A stretch of DNA of 64,000 nt from Prorocentrum cordatum (GCA_963575745.1 CAUYUJ010014754.1:62501-126500); one strand, 5' to 3'; positions 31,374 through 41,315 are shown, counted from the stretch's first letter. Program-made: numbers and translations. The notes: generated by a model not told the origin, from the letters alone.

Positions 31374-31510
31374 GTAGCTTCCTCGGCTCGGCGGCTTGTG
31401 CGGGCACAGACGCTCAGATGTACCAGGCTGGGTCTCACGCGAGCCAGACATTTCACTGATGGAATTTGGCGGAACTCTGCAATGAAAGGACGACCTCAAA
31501 TCATCAGCTT
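31374..31510 (+). repeat. Left direct repeat of the Penelope-like element
   Basis: TGTAGCTTCCTCGGCTCGGC..GAGCCAGACATTTCACTGAT..TTTGGCGGA..CCTCAAATCATCA. The same ~130-base sequence, in the same orientation, lies at 36007-36140, 4.6 kb away. Differences are limited to scattered substitutions and a few bases near the right side. Confidence 0.9.
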
Positions 31511-31654
31511 GTCCCTGGCGAGCCGGCCTTTGGCGACGGCCCAGGGATCGCTCACGTTCTTCAGGAGTTCAGGAGGTGCTGGGCAATGTAATCTTATCAC
31601 GTCGAGTTCTTGTTACGGTATATGCGTCATCGATAGCCACCCCCCGCTCACTTC

Positions 31655-33590
31655 GTGATCGAGCACCCAGACCACGAGAGGTTCACCATGGTGCTCAAGA
31701 ACCCTGTCGTGACGAGCTTGCCCGACATTGCTGCGTGGTGCCACACGCGAGTTCAGGCAGACGATCTAGCAAGCTTGGTTGTGGCCTTGGCGATAACGAT
31801 AGATGTGATGCTGCCGCCTCAGAGCAAAGGTGGCGTGCGCTCTGAAGAGAAGGCGGTCATCACCAATCTTCTGCTTGTCGCAACGGGTTTGTGTCGGCTA
31901 CGCCGAGCGTTTTCTGCAGCACGTCCTCCTCGTTGGTTTCGTCAACAGTGGTGTCTTTCCGACTGCGCTTCAGGAAGACATGATTTCATATATTTCGGCC
32001 GCCTGGTGGAGAATATTGCAGTGGATCTTTGCTTCGGGATGTCTTATCGGTTCCAATACTGGCTGCTATGTCGGTCAGGCCAACTTGACGCGCGCCACGG
32101 GCGTGACGCATGGCCTAGCCGCCCGTGCCTTAGAACACATCAAAAGCCTCCTGTTGCCGCAATCTCGCGACGGCCGCCTGGCAAGGTACACGGCCCTGCG
32201 GGACAGCATCGGTTCGTACTTCATGATCCCCATCGTGGTGGTGGACACGGAGAGCAGGGCCTACGCGATTGAGGCAACCATCATCAAGTCTATCAATCCG
32301 ATCTGCAATCGTGCCGATGAGGACCAATGGCGAGTAGAGAAGCGTGCTGCGAAACCCCTACCACTTGAGCGTGCTCGTCCTCGTGATCATCCTCTTCCTC
32401 GGACGGGCGCAGCAACCACATTCTTTGTGGGCGTTATCAATTTTCGGGCAAGGGCTTCAAGGCGATTGGAGCCCAGAGTCCCTTCTCCTTTTTCATCACG
32501 GAAAGGGTCTTTTGCAATACCTCCCTCATCGCTGGCTCCAGACAACGTGCTCGGTGCTGTTCGGTTTCGTGGACCCTTTGTGGATATTCTGTGTTGGTAT
32601 TGCGCAAACAAACGGCATTCATTGGATTTCTTTCCGAGGTGGTCCCGAGATGATGCGTGCGTTGTCATTTACCGCGTCGCGAACAACATCAACACGGCTG
32701 TGCTGGGCGCAGCGCCCAATGCAACCGCACGTCGGTTTCTCGAACGAGTGCTACGTCGCCTTCGTTGACCACCACTTGCCGTTCGCTCCATTGGCATTTC
32801 AAATCCCGCGTTAACTTAATGCGGCGTTTGGTGTGGGAAGCTTTGCAGACTGTCAATGTGTATTCTGCGCGGCGGTGGCTTCAGGGACACTTGTCGGTGG
32901 TGCATGGTCGTGCCCCGTCGTGGTACGATAAGCTGGACTCCCAGCGTCGCCTTCGGTCCTTCAACTTTGACGCCTTCCAAGATCACAGCTCGCAGACTCT
33001 TGGCAAACAAGCTCAGACGGAATCCTTGCAAGCACAAGGGGTTCCGTGGAAGTTGAAACTGTGGCCGATGGCCAAGTCGGTTCGGTCCGCCGTGCGCACC
33101 TGTTGGGCGAACTGGGCTCAACAGCACCGCCTTCATCCTCGAGTACGCGTGCAATGCATCCGCACCTGCATGGTCAGATGATGGAGTTCTTCATGCCTCC
33201 TTGTCCTCCTGCTTGGCGTGAACAAGAGCGTGTTTTTCAGCAAATTCTACGGAGTGGTACCTCTACTACGACGTGTGTGCCAGATGATCGTGATAGCTAG
33301 AACATTTGGCAGGTGGAGTTGCAACAATTATGTGCGAATCTCAGGCATGCGAACGCTATCGACCCGAATTGGAAGCTCAGGTCTGATTTCTCGGCGTCGC
33401 AAGTGCTCCCCTTGGCTTTCGCTAGAGCGCATGTCGCTCTGCCTGAGTGGCTTCGAGGCTGTCCTCGAAGTCGGGCTGTTCCATTAGCGCCGCCAGTCCT
33501 GTTAACGTTCGTCAAATCCAAGTGCTTCACGGACGAGGGCGTGAAAAAGTGTAGCAAAGAGGGTACTAATGTCTTCGGAGGCTCTTGAAT
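31655..33590 (+). pseudogene. Penelope-like element, N-terminal half with GIY-YIG endonuclease domain (frameshifted)
   Basis: Three phases read in succession. At 31655-31860: SLPDIAAWCHTRVQADDL. At 31860-32340: NTGCYVGQA, then ARALEHIKSLL, then YAIEATIIKSINPICN. In GIY-YIG nucleases this is the Y-x-G strand, the helix with conserved H, and the catalytic Glu (AIEA) with the terminal Asn (N-P-x-x-N); domain at about 32060-32310. From 32800 a second coding phase (ARRWLQGHLSVVHGRAPSWY, then KLWPMAKSVRSAVRTCWANW) and a third (33313-33590, ending near KCFTDEGVKKC) lead toward the RT. Phase breaks indicate decay. The endonuclease before the RT is the permuted order known in some Penelope-like clades. 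Confidence 0.6.
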
Positions 33591-33794
33591 CTGTCGGGCA
33601 TGCCGTTTGCATCAGCGTGCAGAACGATTGCGAAACCAATGCGGACAATTGCAGAAATCACTACGCGTACGCGTGACGTGTGTGATGTAAGGAGTGCAGC
33701 TTCGCTTTTGAGAGATGGTCTGAGAGAGTTGGAACGCAACGTTGATGGGTGCTGTTGTCGGTGCCGTTCTCCGATGTCTTCCACCACGGTCCTG

Positions 33795-33919
33795 GCCATC
33801 GCTCGGACGTCCATTCCCTGTGTTTGTTTGGTTTTCGTGCGTGTTTTTTTCGCCAAATGATCAAGGATGCTCCTCGATGGTCCTCGCCGAGGGAAACATG
33901 CACACGTCCGAGCGATGTC
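33795..33919. mobile_element. MITE-A copy 5, inserted within the Penelope-like element
   Basis: Full-length unit with ends GCCATCGCTCGGACGT and ACGTCCGAGCGATGTC. It separates the endonuclease half from the RT half of the element and contributes the ATG and first ~18 codons of the RT reading frame. Confidence 0.88.
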
Positions 33920-35471
33920 AAGGGTCGTGAGTGCAGACATCGATCGGGCCTTTGAGGCCTGCCAGGCGTCTCGGGGGGAGCCTGCATGGGCCCGCTTCGC
34001 CAGGAGATGTTCGAATATCGCCCAGTACCAGGACGTCTGCATCCAGCGCGGGAAGACGGTTCCTTATCGGTTGCCTCGTGAGGGTGCCTGGTCTCGGAGC
34101 TGGCTTTGTTTGTCCATGGGTCTGCTAGCTCTAGCACTCCAGGCGGCTACGGTGCTCAAATTAGTTGCCTTCGGCTCCTCGGTTATCGAGCTCATTGATT
34201 TATCGATTGGAGGTGTTATCTCTGCTGCCGCGGTTTCTGTGCTTCTTGGTGATGAGGAGGCGAGGCTCTTCGAAGGGGACACCGTTGTGCCAGGCTTCTC
34301 TTTAGGTGTATCGCAAGCCCAGTTTCTTCATGCTGTGGCTTGGCCTCGCTACGTCGATGATAGCATTGGCTTCTCGAACCTCCTTTGCGCGATCTGTGTA
34401 AAATTCCTTTTCACTTCTGTGTATTCCGAGCCCTGGTCGTTCGTGTTTGAGAGTGATGGGTCTGATGGACTCCGTACATGTGAGTGGCTCGACCTAGAGG
34501 TACACGTATTTCGGTATAACATTGGTTGGAACATGAAGGACTCGAATCGTGATTCGACTTTCGGCCGCGGTCCCAAGCAGAAGAGTAACCTGCTCCCGTG
34601 GTTGGACCAGTTGCCAACACCTTTTTCGAGGCTCAGAGGGCAGTTGTTGGGCAAGATCTCTAGGTGTTTCTCGTTGGAGTTGGGTCGTGGGCTGCAGCTT
34701 GTTGTCATAATGGAGTTCCTGTTGGAGTTGTTAAGGCTGAAGTACCCCATCTCATATGTAAGGTCATTGGTTCATCATGCTCCTCCATTTCCTGCAGTTG
34801 TTTTGGGTCGAAAATCTGTGCGGTCTCTGGCCTACCATCGCCCCGATTTTCAGCATTCTCAGTGGGCTATGGGAAGGTCCAACGGTGGTCGTGGCCATCA
34901 GCAATCCCGAGGACATGCTCAGTGGCCGACGACGTGGCAACCAAAGCAGCAACGAGACCGTGATCGCGATCGTGACCGTGACAGAGACAGCCGCAAGAAG
35001 AAGCATCGTTCCAGCAATTCGAGCAACTCGGACAAAGAGACGCGCGTGGCCGTCGCCGAGAAGTTCCTTATCAAACACAGCAAGCGCTACCGCAAGTTCG
35101 TGGAGCCGGAGGAGGAGAGCGCCCGCCTCAAGGAATACGAGAGGCAGGGCAAGATCATCGCCGATGCGATCGCGCCGCAGCTTTCGGCCGCCATCGCGAC
35201 CCATGCGGTTCGAGCGGGTGCTCTTCCTGCTCAGCCTGCTGGTGCTGGTGGCGTACAACCCGTAGGCGCTGCCGCGCTGCCAGCGCCTGCCTTCGCACCC
35301 GCGCCCCCGAGCGTCGGGCAAGTGCCGCCTCAGCGGGCGGAGGCCGAGCCAACAACGCTCTCAGCACCCCAGCGGGCGTACATCGTCGCCGAGTGTGGCC
35401 ACATCTTCCAGCTGGAGAGCGGGACGTTCGACGAGCTTAAGAAGTGGTCAACGAGAAGTTGCTCAACGTAA
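33867..35471 (+). CDS. Reverse transcriptase of a Penelope-like element, with basic/RD-repeat tail
   Basis: An uninterrupted 534-codon frame. RT motifs in order: A, VSADIDRAFEAC (res 21-32); B, LSIGGVISAAA (112-122); C, RYVDDSIGFS (161-170) with both catalytic Asp present; then EWLDLEV (206-212), the F/W-L-D-L motif typical of Penelope-like RTs; then a thumb segment (FSRLRGQLLGKISRC, 253-267). From about residue 335 the character changes: (RD)5 at 363-372, Lys/Ser-rich stretch, a helical segment (VAEKFLIKHSKRYRKFV, 394-410) and an Ala/Pro-rich linker. The frame shifts near 35445; the other phase continues LLNVKVPKGIDCSIMHQG to a stop near 35580. The first 18 residues are MITE-A sequence, so the native start lay upstream. 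Role: target-primed copying of element RNA. Confidence 0.72.
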   Translation: MLLDGPRRGKHAHVRAMSRVVSADIDRAFEACQASRGEPAWARFARRCSNIAQYQDVCIQRGKTVPYRLPREGAWSRSWLCLSMGLLALALQAATVLKLVAFGSSVIELIDLSIGGVISAAAVSVLLGDEEARLFEGDTVVPGFSLGVSQAQFLHAVAWPRYVDDSIGFSNLLCAICVKFLFTSVYSEPWSFVFESDGSDGLRTCEWLDLEVHVFRYNIGWNMKDSNRDSTFGRGPKQKSNLLPWLDQLPTPFSRLRGQLLGKISRCFSLELGRGLQLVVIMEFLLELLRLKYPISYVRSLVHHAPPFPAVVLGRKSVRSLAYHRPDFQHSQWAMGRSNGGRGHQQSRGHAQWPTTWQPKQQRDRDRDRDRDRDSRKKKHRSSNSSNSDKETRVAVAEKFLIKHSKRYRKFVEPEEESARLKEYERQGKIIADAIAPQLSAAIATHAVRAGALPAQPAGAGGVQPVGAAALPAPAFAPAPPSVGQVPPQRAEAEPTTLSAPQRAYIVAECGHIFQLESGTFDELKKWSTRSCST

Positions 35472-35589
35472 AGGTTCCCAAAGGGATCGACTGCAGCATC
35501 ATGCATCAGGGGATGGCACCCCCCAGACAGAAAGACAGTGGCATCGAAATGCTCGTCGAAATTGTGGCGAAGATGTCCTGAGTGCTGTT

Positions 35590-35865
35590 TGCTCCTGTAG
35601 TGTGTATATACCGCATGATGTCTTCACCGTGAAGCTGCTATACTTGCTTGTGTCCATTAGCATTGTCTTTTATCTCGGGTATCGTATGGGCACTGGGTCG
35701 AAAAGTGGGAGCTCTACGTGACAGTGCGCGGCGCGGCTTTCAAGAGTGTGGGGTCCATGTTGGTGTCTTATTTCACTGGTGGGTCAGTGCCGATAGGAGC
35801 TGGGGGCATGGCAGCAATCAGTAGTGCCGATTATTTCTTCAGCAGTGGTGGAGATCAATAGATTT
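35590..35865 (+). pseudogene. Short coding-like tail of the element
   Basis: One phase encodes a membrane-like segment (KLLYLLVSISIVFYLGYRMG); an overlapping phase continues WELYVTVRGAAFKSVGSMLV to a stop at about 35862. It lies between the RT frame and the right direct repeat. Function unknown. Confidence 0.3.
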
Positions 35866-36006
35866 GGGGCTGCATTTTGCAGGCCATCGATGGCAGGAAG
35901 CAAGTAGCTGGACATTCGGGCGCTCGTACTTCTCAAAGATAGTTACTCCTCTTCCAGAAGAATGCTGCCCTCGTCACTGCTGCAGCTCTCTGGAGGGCCA
36001 TCATCT

Positions 36007-36134
36007 CTGTAGCTTCCTCGGCTCGGCAACTTGTGCGAGCACAGACGCTCAACCGTACCAGGCTGGGTCTCACGCGAGCCAGACATTTCACTGATGGAGT
36101 TTGGCGGAGTTCTGCAGCGAAAACAAGCAACCTC

Positions 36135-36140
<6 letters not shown>
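36007..36140 (+). repeat. Right direct repeat of the Penelope-like element
   Basis: Second copy of the ~130-base repeat at 31374; it ends CCTCAAATCATCATCATC and runs directly into (ATC)n. Confidence 0.9.
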
Positions 36141-36183
<43 letters not shown>

Positions 36184-36303
36184 ACCCATAGTCAGCATCA
36201 CTATCATCATCACCATCACCATCACCATCACCATCATCATCATCATCAGCAGCATCATCATCATCATCATCACCATCACCATCACCATCACCATCACCAT
36301 CAC

Positions 36304-36350
<47 letters not shown>

Positions 36351-36440
36351 ACATCAACATCATCATCACCATCATCCTCATCATCATCTTCTTCATCATC
36401 ATCACCATCATCCTCATCATCATCTTCATCATCCTCATGA
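36136..36440 (+). repeat. (ATC)n microsatellite, right border of the element
   Basis: About 300 bases of ATC/ACC triplets; poly-His, poly-Ile and poly-Asp frames are artefacts. It mirrors the CAT tract at the left border, as if the element sits inside one microsatellite. Confidence 0.97.
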
Positions 36441-36839
36441 TCCCCTTCGCTCCGTGCCTTTACTGCCCCCAGGACATTGCCAGCCGCACCATGTCCGCGG
36501 CCATGCCATGGCCGATTATCCAAGGCCCCCAGGAAACATTACGAGGCCATCCGAGGCCATCTAGACGCCAGGACTGCAGCGCGTATCGGGACGGAGGAGG
36601 TCTCCCACATCTTCCATACGGTCCGCCACCGCGACCCCCTTGTGGCGCGAGATGGAGTGTCCCCAGGTCCCTTGCTCAACCCCTGAGCCCGAGTCGTCAA
36701 TCATGGGAAAAGGGCCTGGACCTCAAACTCTCAACTGTCTCGGGGTTTCCCGCGTACCCTCTGGGGCGTGTCGGGTGCTCCCGCGCGACTTTTTGGGAGC
36801 CAAGCGGGCCCCAGGACGGGCCAGTATACTCCCAAGAGG
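36441..36839. other. No gene recognised
   Basis: Unassigned, moderately GC-rich. Confidence 0.4.
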
Positions 36840-37400
36840 CCGCCCAGACGGTCCAAGGGTGCCCCTGATCGCTACACGATCGGCCCAAGACGCTCAAGGT
36901 GGCTCCAAGATGGCCCAAGAAGTCTTCGATAATGCGCCCCAAGAAAGCCTCCGAGCCTTCCCCAGAGGGCCCGGAGAAGCCAAAATCATTGATTTCTCCT
37001 ATGTTGATCAATGTTTTGGGGGTTCTCACCTTTGCGAGCTTCCAACGCTCCAAGACGGCCCAAGAGGCCCCCAAGACTGCCCCAAGACAGCCCAAGAGGC
37101 CCCCAAGGCGGCCCAAGAGGGCTCCAAGACGGCCCACGAGGCGCCCAAGACCGCCCAAGAGAGCCATAAAAGGACCCCAAGAGGGGCCCAAGAGTGGGAG
37201 CCCGAACCAGCCTTCCGTCCCAGGATGCCCCCAGGAGGCCCCAAGAGGCCCCAAGAGGCCCCCAAGAGGCCCCCATGAGGCCTCCAGGAGGCCCCCTAAA
37301 ACGCACCAAGAGGCCACACAACGGCCCCCAAATGGCTTCAAAACTGCCTCCACGAGGCCCACGAGAGGCCTCCCACGACATCCCAACGTACATCTTAGAG
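36840..37400 (+). repeat. Repeat K copy 2
   Basis: CCCCAAGAGGCCC units flank the core CCGGAGAAGCCAAAATCATT..TTTTGGGGG..CCTTTGCGAGCTTCCAACGC. Related to 17285-17910 and 52860-53520. Confidence 0.72.
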
Positions 37401-37628
37401 GCCCACGACCCGCAACCCAGGCACGGTGGCGGGATGGCCGAAAACCAATCGATCTCCCTTCTCACCCCCCGTTTCGGGTCGGACGAAGCCGGGGGGAGCG
37501 AATCAGCTCATGTAGCTGCTGACTTTCCTGGCGGCTTCCGGCGCCCGTGCAATAGTTTTCGTATCTCCCCCCTCGCCGACCTCGTCCCCCTTCAAAAGGG
37601 AGGGGCCGATGAAAAGAATACGATCTGG

Positions 37629-38560
37629 CCAGTTCGGCTTTCGTCCTGGGCGGGGCACGGCCCAAGCCATTATCATTGCACGGCGGATGTTCGAAGCAGC
37701 GCAAACAGCCCAGGCACCAAGTTTGATTGCAGTTTGATCGAGTAAAACATGATGCACTTTTGGACGCTCTTCGTAGATTTGGCCTACCGGCGGACATGCC
37801 GGACACGGTGGCAGCAATTCACAAGTGAAGGAATTTCATTCTAAAGGACCCAGCTGGGAATTCAAGCCTGCGGAACCAGGCAGCAGGAATTGCCCAAGGC
37901 TGCCCTCTTTCGCCATACCTGTTCATTATCGTGCAAAGCGTGATGTTCTACGACATCGGCAAACGCATTGATTGCCTCCACGCTGACATCCGGGAGCCAG
38001 AGTACCTGGTGTGCCGTGACCTCCTTTACGCAGGTGATACCATGGTCTTCAGCAGCGACTCCGGGAAATTACAGACGTTACTCGACATTGTCATCGACGA
38101 AGGCAAAAGGTACGGCCTGGATCTGAGCTGGGGCAAGACTGTGCGCATGAACGTATGCAATGGTGGTGTGATCTTCTCACCCACAGGAGCCCCATTCACA
38201 GCGGTGGAACAATCAGTGCATCCTGGGGGCCTGCTGAACGTGAAGTGCATCGCAAAGCCAGAAGTGACCAGGAGGATCGGTGAAGCCAAAGGCTATTTTC
38301 AGAATTTGTTTAAGTGTTGGTCGCACGCCAACATCAGCCGCGCCAGGAAAATAAAACTGTACAGAGCTATCGTTTTGCCAAACTTGTTGTATACTTCAAA
38401 AACGCTTTGGCTGCTGCAGGCTGACAAAGACCGTTTGGACAGCTTCCATGCGCAATGCTTGAGACGAGTTTTAAGAATTCCTAGTGCATATGTTTCACGA
38501 GTGCCCAATTCGCCGGCCCCACGGGCCAGAGGCGTGCTAAGATCCCTGGTAACTGGTTAA
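37629..38560 (+). pseudogene. LINE-type (non-LTR) reverse transcriptase, catalytically dead
   Basis: FGFRPGRGTAQAI, a (D)RVKHDALLDALRRFGLP-like stretch interrupted by a stop, GIAQGCPLSPYLFII, then LLYAGDTMVFS. These are the non-LTR RT motifs, but the catalytic Y-A-D-D is Y-A-G-D. A 209-codon frame (37931-38560) then gives GLDLSWGKTVRM, RRIGEAKGYFQNLFK, KIKLYRAIVLPNLLYTSKTL and FHAQCLRRVLRI, the usual C-terminal region. The 5' part is missing, a common outcome of incomplete reverse transcription, and no 3' tail is evident. Confidence 0.85.
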
Positions 38561-38722
38561 CAATATTTCTAGTTCGCGCGCGCGGGGCGGCCCCTGGGGG
38601 TCCCTGGACGAAAAGTATCCCGGCAAGGTCCCCGGAGGAGCCACTGGAGCACTACAGGGGAGGGCCGTTTTTCGACACCCCTCACGAGGATCGTGGCCTC
38701 CGAGGGGGGAGCCGCAATCGAC

Positions 38723-38914
38723 TACGGCAGGTTCGTGCCGTGTCGACCCTGGCGTTGGTTCCTGACACCGCGCTGGATCGTTCAACCTTGAACGATCGGC
38801 CGTCTCCGCAACGTCCAATCGTTCAACATCGACCGATTCTGGGCCGCCGTCGGCGTTCAACGTTGAACGTCGGCGGCGGGGTCGCCGCCAGTCGACACGA
38901 CGCGAACCTACCGT
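38723..38914. mobile_element. MITE-D copy 2 (192 bp)
   Basis: TACGGCAGGTTCGTG and CGCGAACCTACCGTA ends with TA borders; internal GATCGTTCAACCTTGAACGA and the palindrome CGTTCAACGTTGAACG. Confidence 0.85.
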
Positions 38915-38960
38915 ACCCCCCCTCCCGCCCCAAGAGGCCCCCAAAAGCCTCCCAAGATCG

Positions 38961-39159
38961 GGGAGACGTAAGACCCGGGTACGGGGGACTCGGAAATCCC
39001 CGACGAGGTCGTCAAAAAATGACGAGGCCGAGCCTGCATTTTGACGAGGCCTCCCGCTGCAGACATCCCACGAAACTCCTCCTCGTCAAAATCCGAGGCG
39101 CGGTCGTCAAAAAACGATGGCGAACCCGAGTCCTGGCAAACCCGGGTCTTACGCTCCCC
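38961..39159. mobile_element. MITE-E copy 2
   Basis: Ends GGGAGACGTAAGACCCGGGT and its inverse ACCCGGGTCTTACGCTCCCC. Internal GTCAAAAAATGACGAGG and CTCCCGCTGCAGACATCCCA. The terminal repeat contains GTAAG, a good 5' splice-site match. Confidence 0.8.
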
Positions 39160-39408
39160 CGACAAGAGGCCCTGGGGGCCCCCAACGTTTCTGCCCACAC
39201 GCCATTCCGGAAATCCGGCTCAATGGCGGCAGTGGTGCCCAAGAGCCGTGCCAAGGCTGGTGCATGGCTTCTGCATTGCACTGTACGAACTTTTGAGTGC
39301 CAATGCGCCGTGCGAGCGCCAGGCTTGACTGACACTCGTCCGACCTGGCCCTCCCCGCCGGCACCACTTCTACACCCCACGCTGAGTCGGGTGCGCCGAA
39401 GAGGGGGG
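39160..39408 (-). other. Exon-like segment, unassigned
   Basis: The minus frame reads LALARRIGTQKFVQCNAEAM and HQPWHGSWAPLPPL. It is bounded upstream by the 21-base string also found at the start of the dioxygenase exon (601-621) and downstream by MITE-E. That layout resembles an exon between two introns, but no protein family was recognised. Confidence 0.3.
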
Positions 39409-39554
39409 CAGCAAGAGGAAGGATAGGGCACGATGGCCCGAGGCATGTGCGCAGACTACGATTAATATAAGCAGTACTAACAAAAGCATCAAACACACTT
39501 TTAAAACATTACGCCAGAAAAAAAAACATCAGTGGATATTTCCCCCAAAGCAAC

Positions 39555-39770
39555 GTGATATCGAGATTGAGATCATCGATGGTGAGATTTATGGTGAGAC
39601 CGATCGTGGGATCGATAATAAGGACGATAGTAAGGTCGATCGTGAGACCGATCGTGAAATCGATTCAAGAGATCGATAGTGAGATCGCCCGTGCGATCTA
39701 TAGTGGGATCGATTGTGAGATTAATAGAGAGGTGGGTAAAGAGATCGATGGTGAGACCGATCGATAAGCA
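39555..39770 (+). repeat. 12-bp minisatellite (GATCGATNGTGA-type)
   Basis: About 18 degenerate units of GATCGATAGTGA / GACCGATCGTGA; the following ~110 bases repeat GGGAACCCGGGAACC words. Confidence 0.85.
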
Positions 39771-39899
39771 AATCGACCAAGAACCCTGAAATCGGAAACC
39801 GGGGAACCCCGCTGCCAACCGAAATCGGTCAAGAACCAACGACTGGGAACCCAAGAACCTGGAACCAGGAACCCGGGAACCCGGCCATTAACTGAAATC

Positions 39900-40515
39900 G
39901 AACCGGCACTTTCGCCATTTCTTTCAATCTCCGCTGGGACCCCTTCAGTGCAAGCACTGATTGGGGAACTACTAATTACTTCGACATCATAATAACTGCA
40001 CTGCAATCAAATATGTAGGAAGTACGCGCTGTAAGGACGCGAGACCCTTGGACGGTCCTTGGACGCCCCAGTTGAGGCTTTTCTAGCGGCGCACTGCCGA
40101 ACAAATCTAAGGACACGAGGGTGCCCTCGGGAAGGTTACGCGTCCTTACTATGGACTTCCACTCACTGCAATGCGAAAAATATTGAATTATAGTACTACG
40201 ACTAAGAATATTGATTAAGAAGGCGAGTAATCTAATAATCTAATAAACGATACTAGTAATCATGCTAATCAGGATAAAAAGAAGAACGAAGAAGTGACCA
40301 CGAGATCTGGAAGACGTCATGGCAGCGGCCGTGACTGAAGGGGAACGCCAAAATGGGACCGGCACAAAGGGGCAACCATCGACCCGGAATCGGCGAAACG
40401 CCGCCGATAGATCGGCGACAGGCCCCCGACAGCGAATCCGTGCGCTCCCGGGCGGGGTGGGCGATCGGGGCTGCCATCGGCCATCAATGGGCGATTGGGG
40501 ATCGATGCATCACCC
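39900..40515. other. No gene; AT-rich stretch (about 40140-40300)
   Basis: Contains two related GGACG..CTTGGACGGTCCTTGGACG words near 40035-40070 and a TCGCCGATAGATCGGCGA-type hairpin near 40400. No coding motif. Confidence 0.4.
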
Positions 40516-40706
40516 TGAAGGGGCCCCAGGACACACAAATAAATACACACAAATAAACTGATTCCCAATGTTTTCCTATATTTTTGGGCTTCTGTCGTCC
40601 CCCCACTTCCCATACTTTCCCATGTTTTCGGGGAAATCGACGAGGAATTGTGTCCGTGTGTTTTCTCCCCTCCTGATCAATGGGCGATTGGGGATCGATG
40701 CGTCAC
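40484..40706. repeat. Dispersed repeat G copy 4 (40516-40676) bracketed by ~31-bp direct repeats
   Basis: ATCAATGGGCGATTGGGGAT..CGATGCATCAC occurs just before the element and, with one change, just after it. Confidence 0.85.
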
Positions 40707-40879
40707 GCCCTGGAGCCCATCCCCGCCCCTGGTGGTTTTGGGACACACCTCGGCCCTCCGGCGGCCGCTCGGGACGATCCTGGCACCCTCGGCACGCCCT
40801 CGGCGAGGCGCCACCGCATGAAGGCACCCCGAGCGGCCGCCGGGAGCCGACGGAGCGCGGAGCGCGCCAGGGGCGGCGC

Positions 40880-40957
40880 CCGAGGCGCCGCCAGGGGGCC
40901 CCAGCGCCGATCCGAGAAATCCGCGCGGACCTCCGAGTTTTCATGTTTATGCCACTT
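40880..40957 (+). mobile_element. Foldback F, partial copy 2
   Basis: CCAGCGCCGATCCGAGAAAT then CCGCGCGGACCTCCGAGTTT and TCATGTTTATGCC match the right half of F1 (CCAGCGCCGATCCAC..ATGTTTGTGC). The left half is GGCGCC-rich and diverged. Confidence 0.6.
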
Positions 40958-41103
40958 GTGGTTCCCCTATTGAAGCTCAGGGCCTCCCCCCAGCAGAAAG
41001 AAATAAGCAACAGACGCCAAGACAGAAAACAGTGGACAGAGACCGCCAGGAGAGCGAAGGCGCTGCGCCGGCCGCCATCGACTCGAGTCGCGCCGTCGTG
41101 CCG

Positions 41104-41295
41104 GCGGCGTGCGGGGGGGGGGGGTCGCTCGAGGGGGGTGGGGCAAGCCAGGGGTGCGCTCGCGCCGTGCCTGAGATTCGCCATCGCTCGGAGGTCCATG
41201 TCCCGTGGATTTGTCGGTTTCGTGCGTGCTTTTTTTTGCTCGATGGTCCAGGATGGTCCTCGCCGCGGGAAAAATGCACACGTCCGAACGATGCC
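41104..41295. mobile_element. MITE-A copy 6 (41180-41295) after a G-run
   Basis: GCCATCGCTCGGAGGTCCAT..GCTCGATGGTCCAGGATGGT..CACACGTCCGAACGATGCC. The inner block resembles expanded copy 4 (GGTCCAGGATGGTCC) rather than copies 1, 3 and 5, defining a second subfamily. Confidence 0.82.
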
Positions 41296-41315
41296 AGGAA
41301 TGTTCCACCCCTCCC

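Noticed and set aside
30753-31499. Poly-Asp, poly-His and poly-Ile frames
   Set aside because: (CAT)n microsatellite read in different phases; the same applies at 36031-36868.
34950-35050. SR-type splicing factor gene
   Set aside because: The (RD)n and Ser/Lys stretch is in frame with the RT and is best described as a tail of the element protein, not a separate gene.
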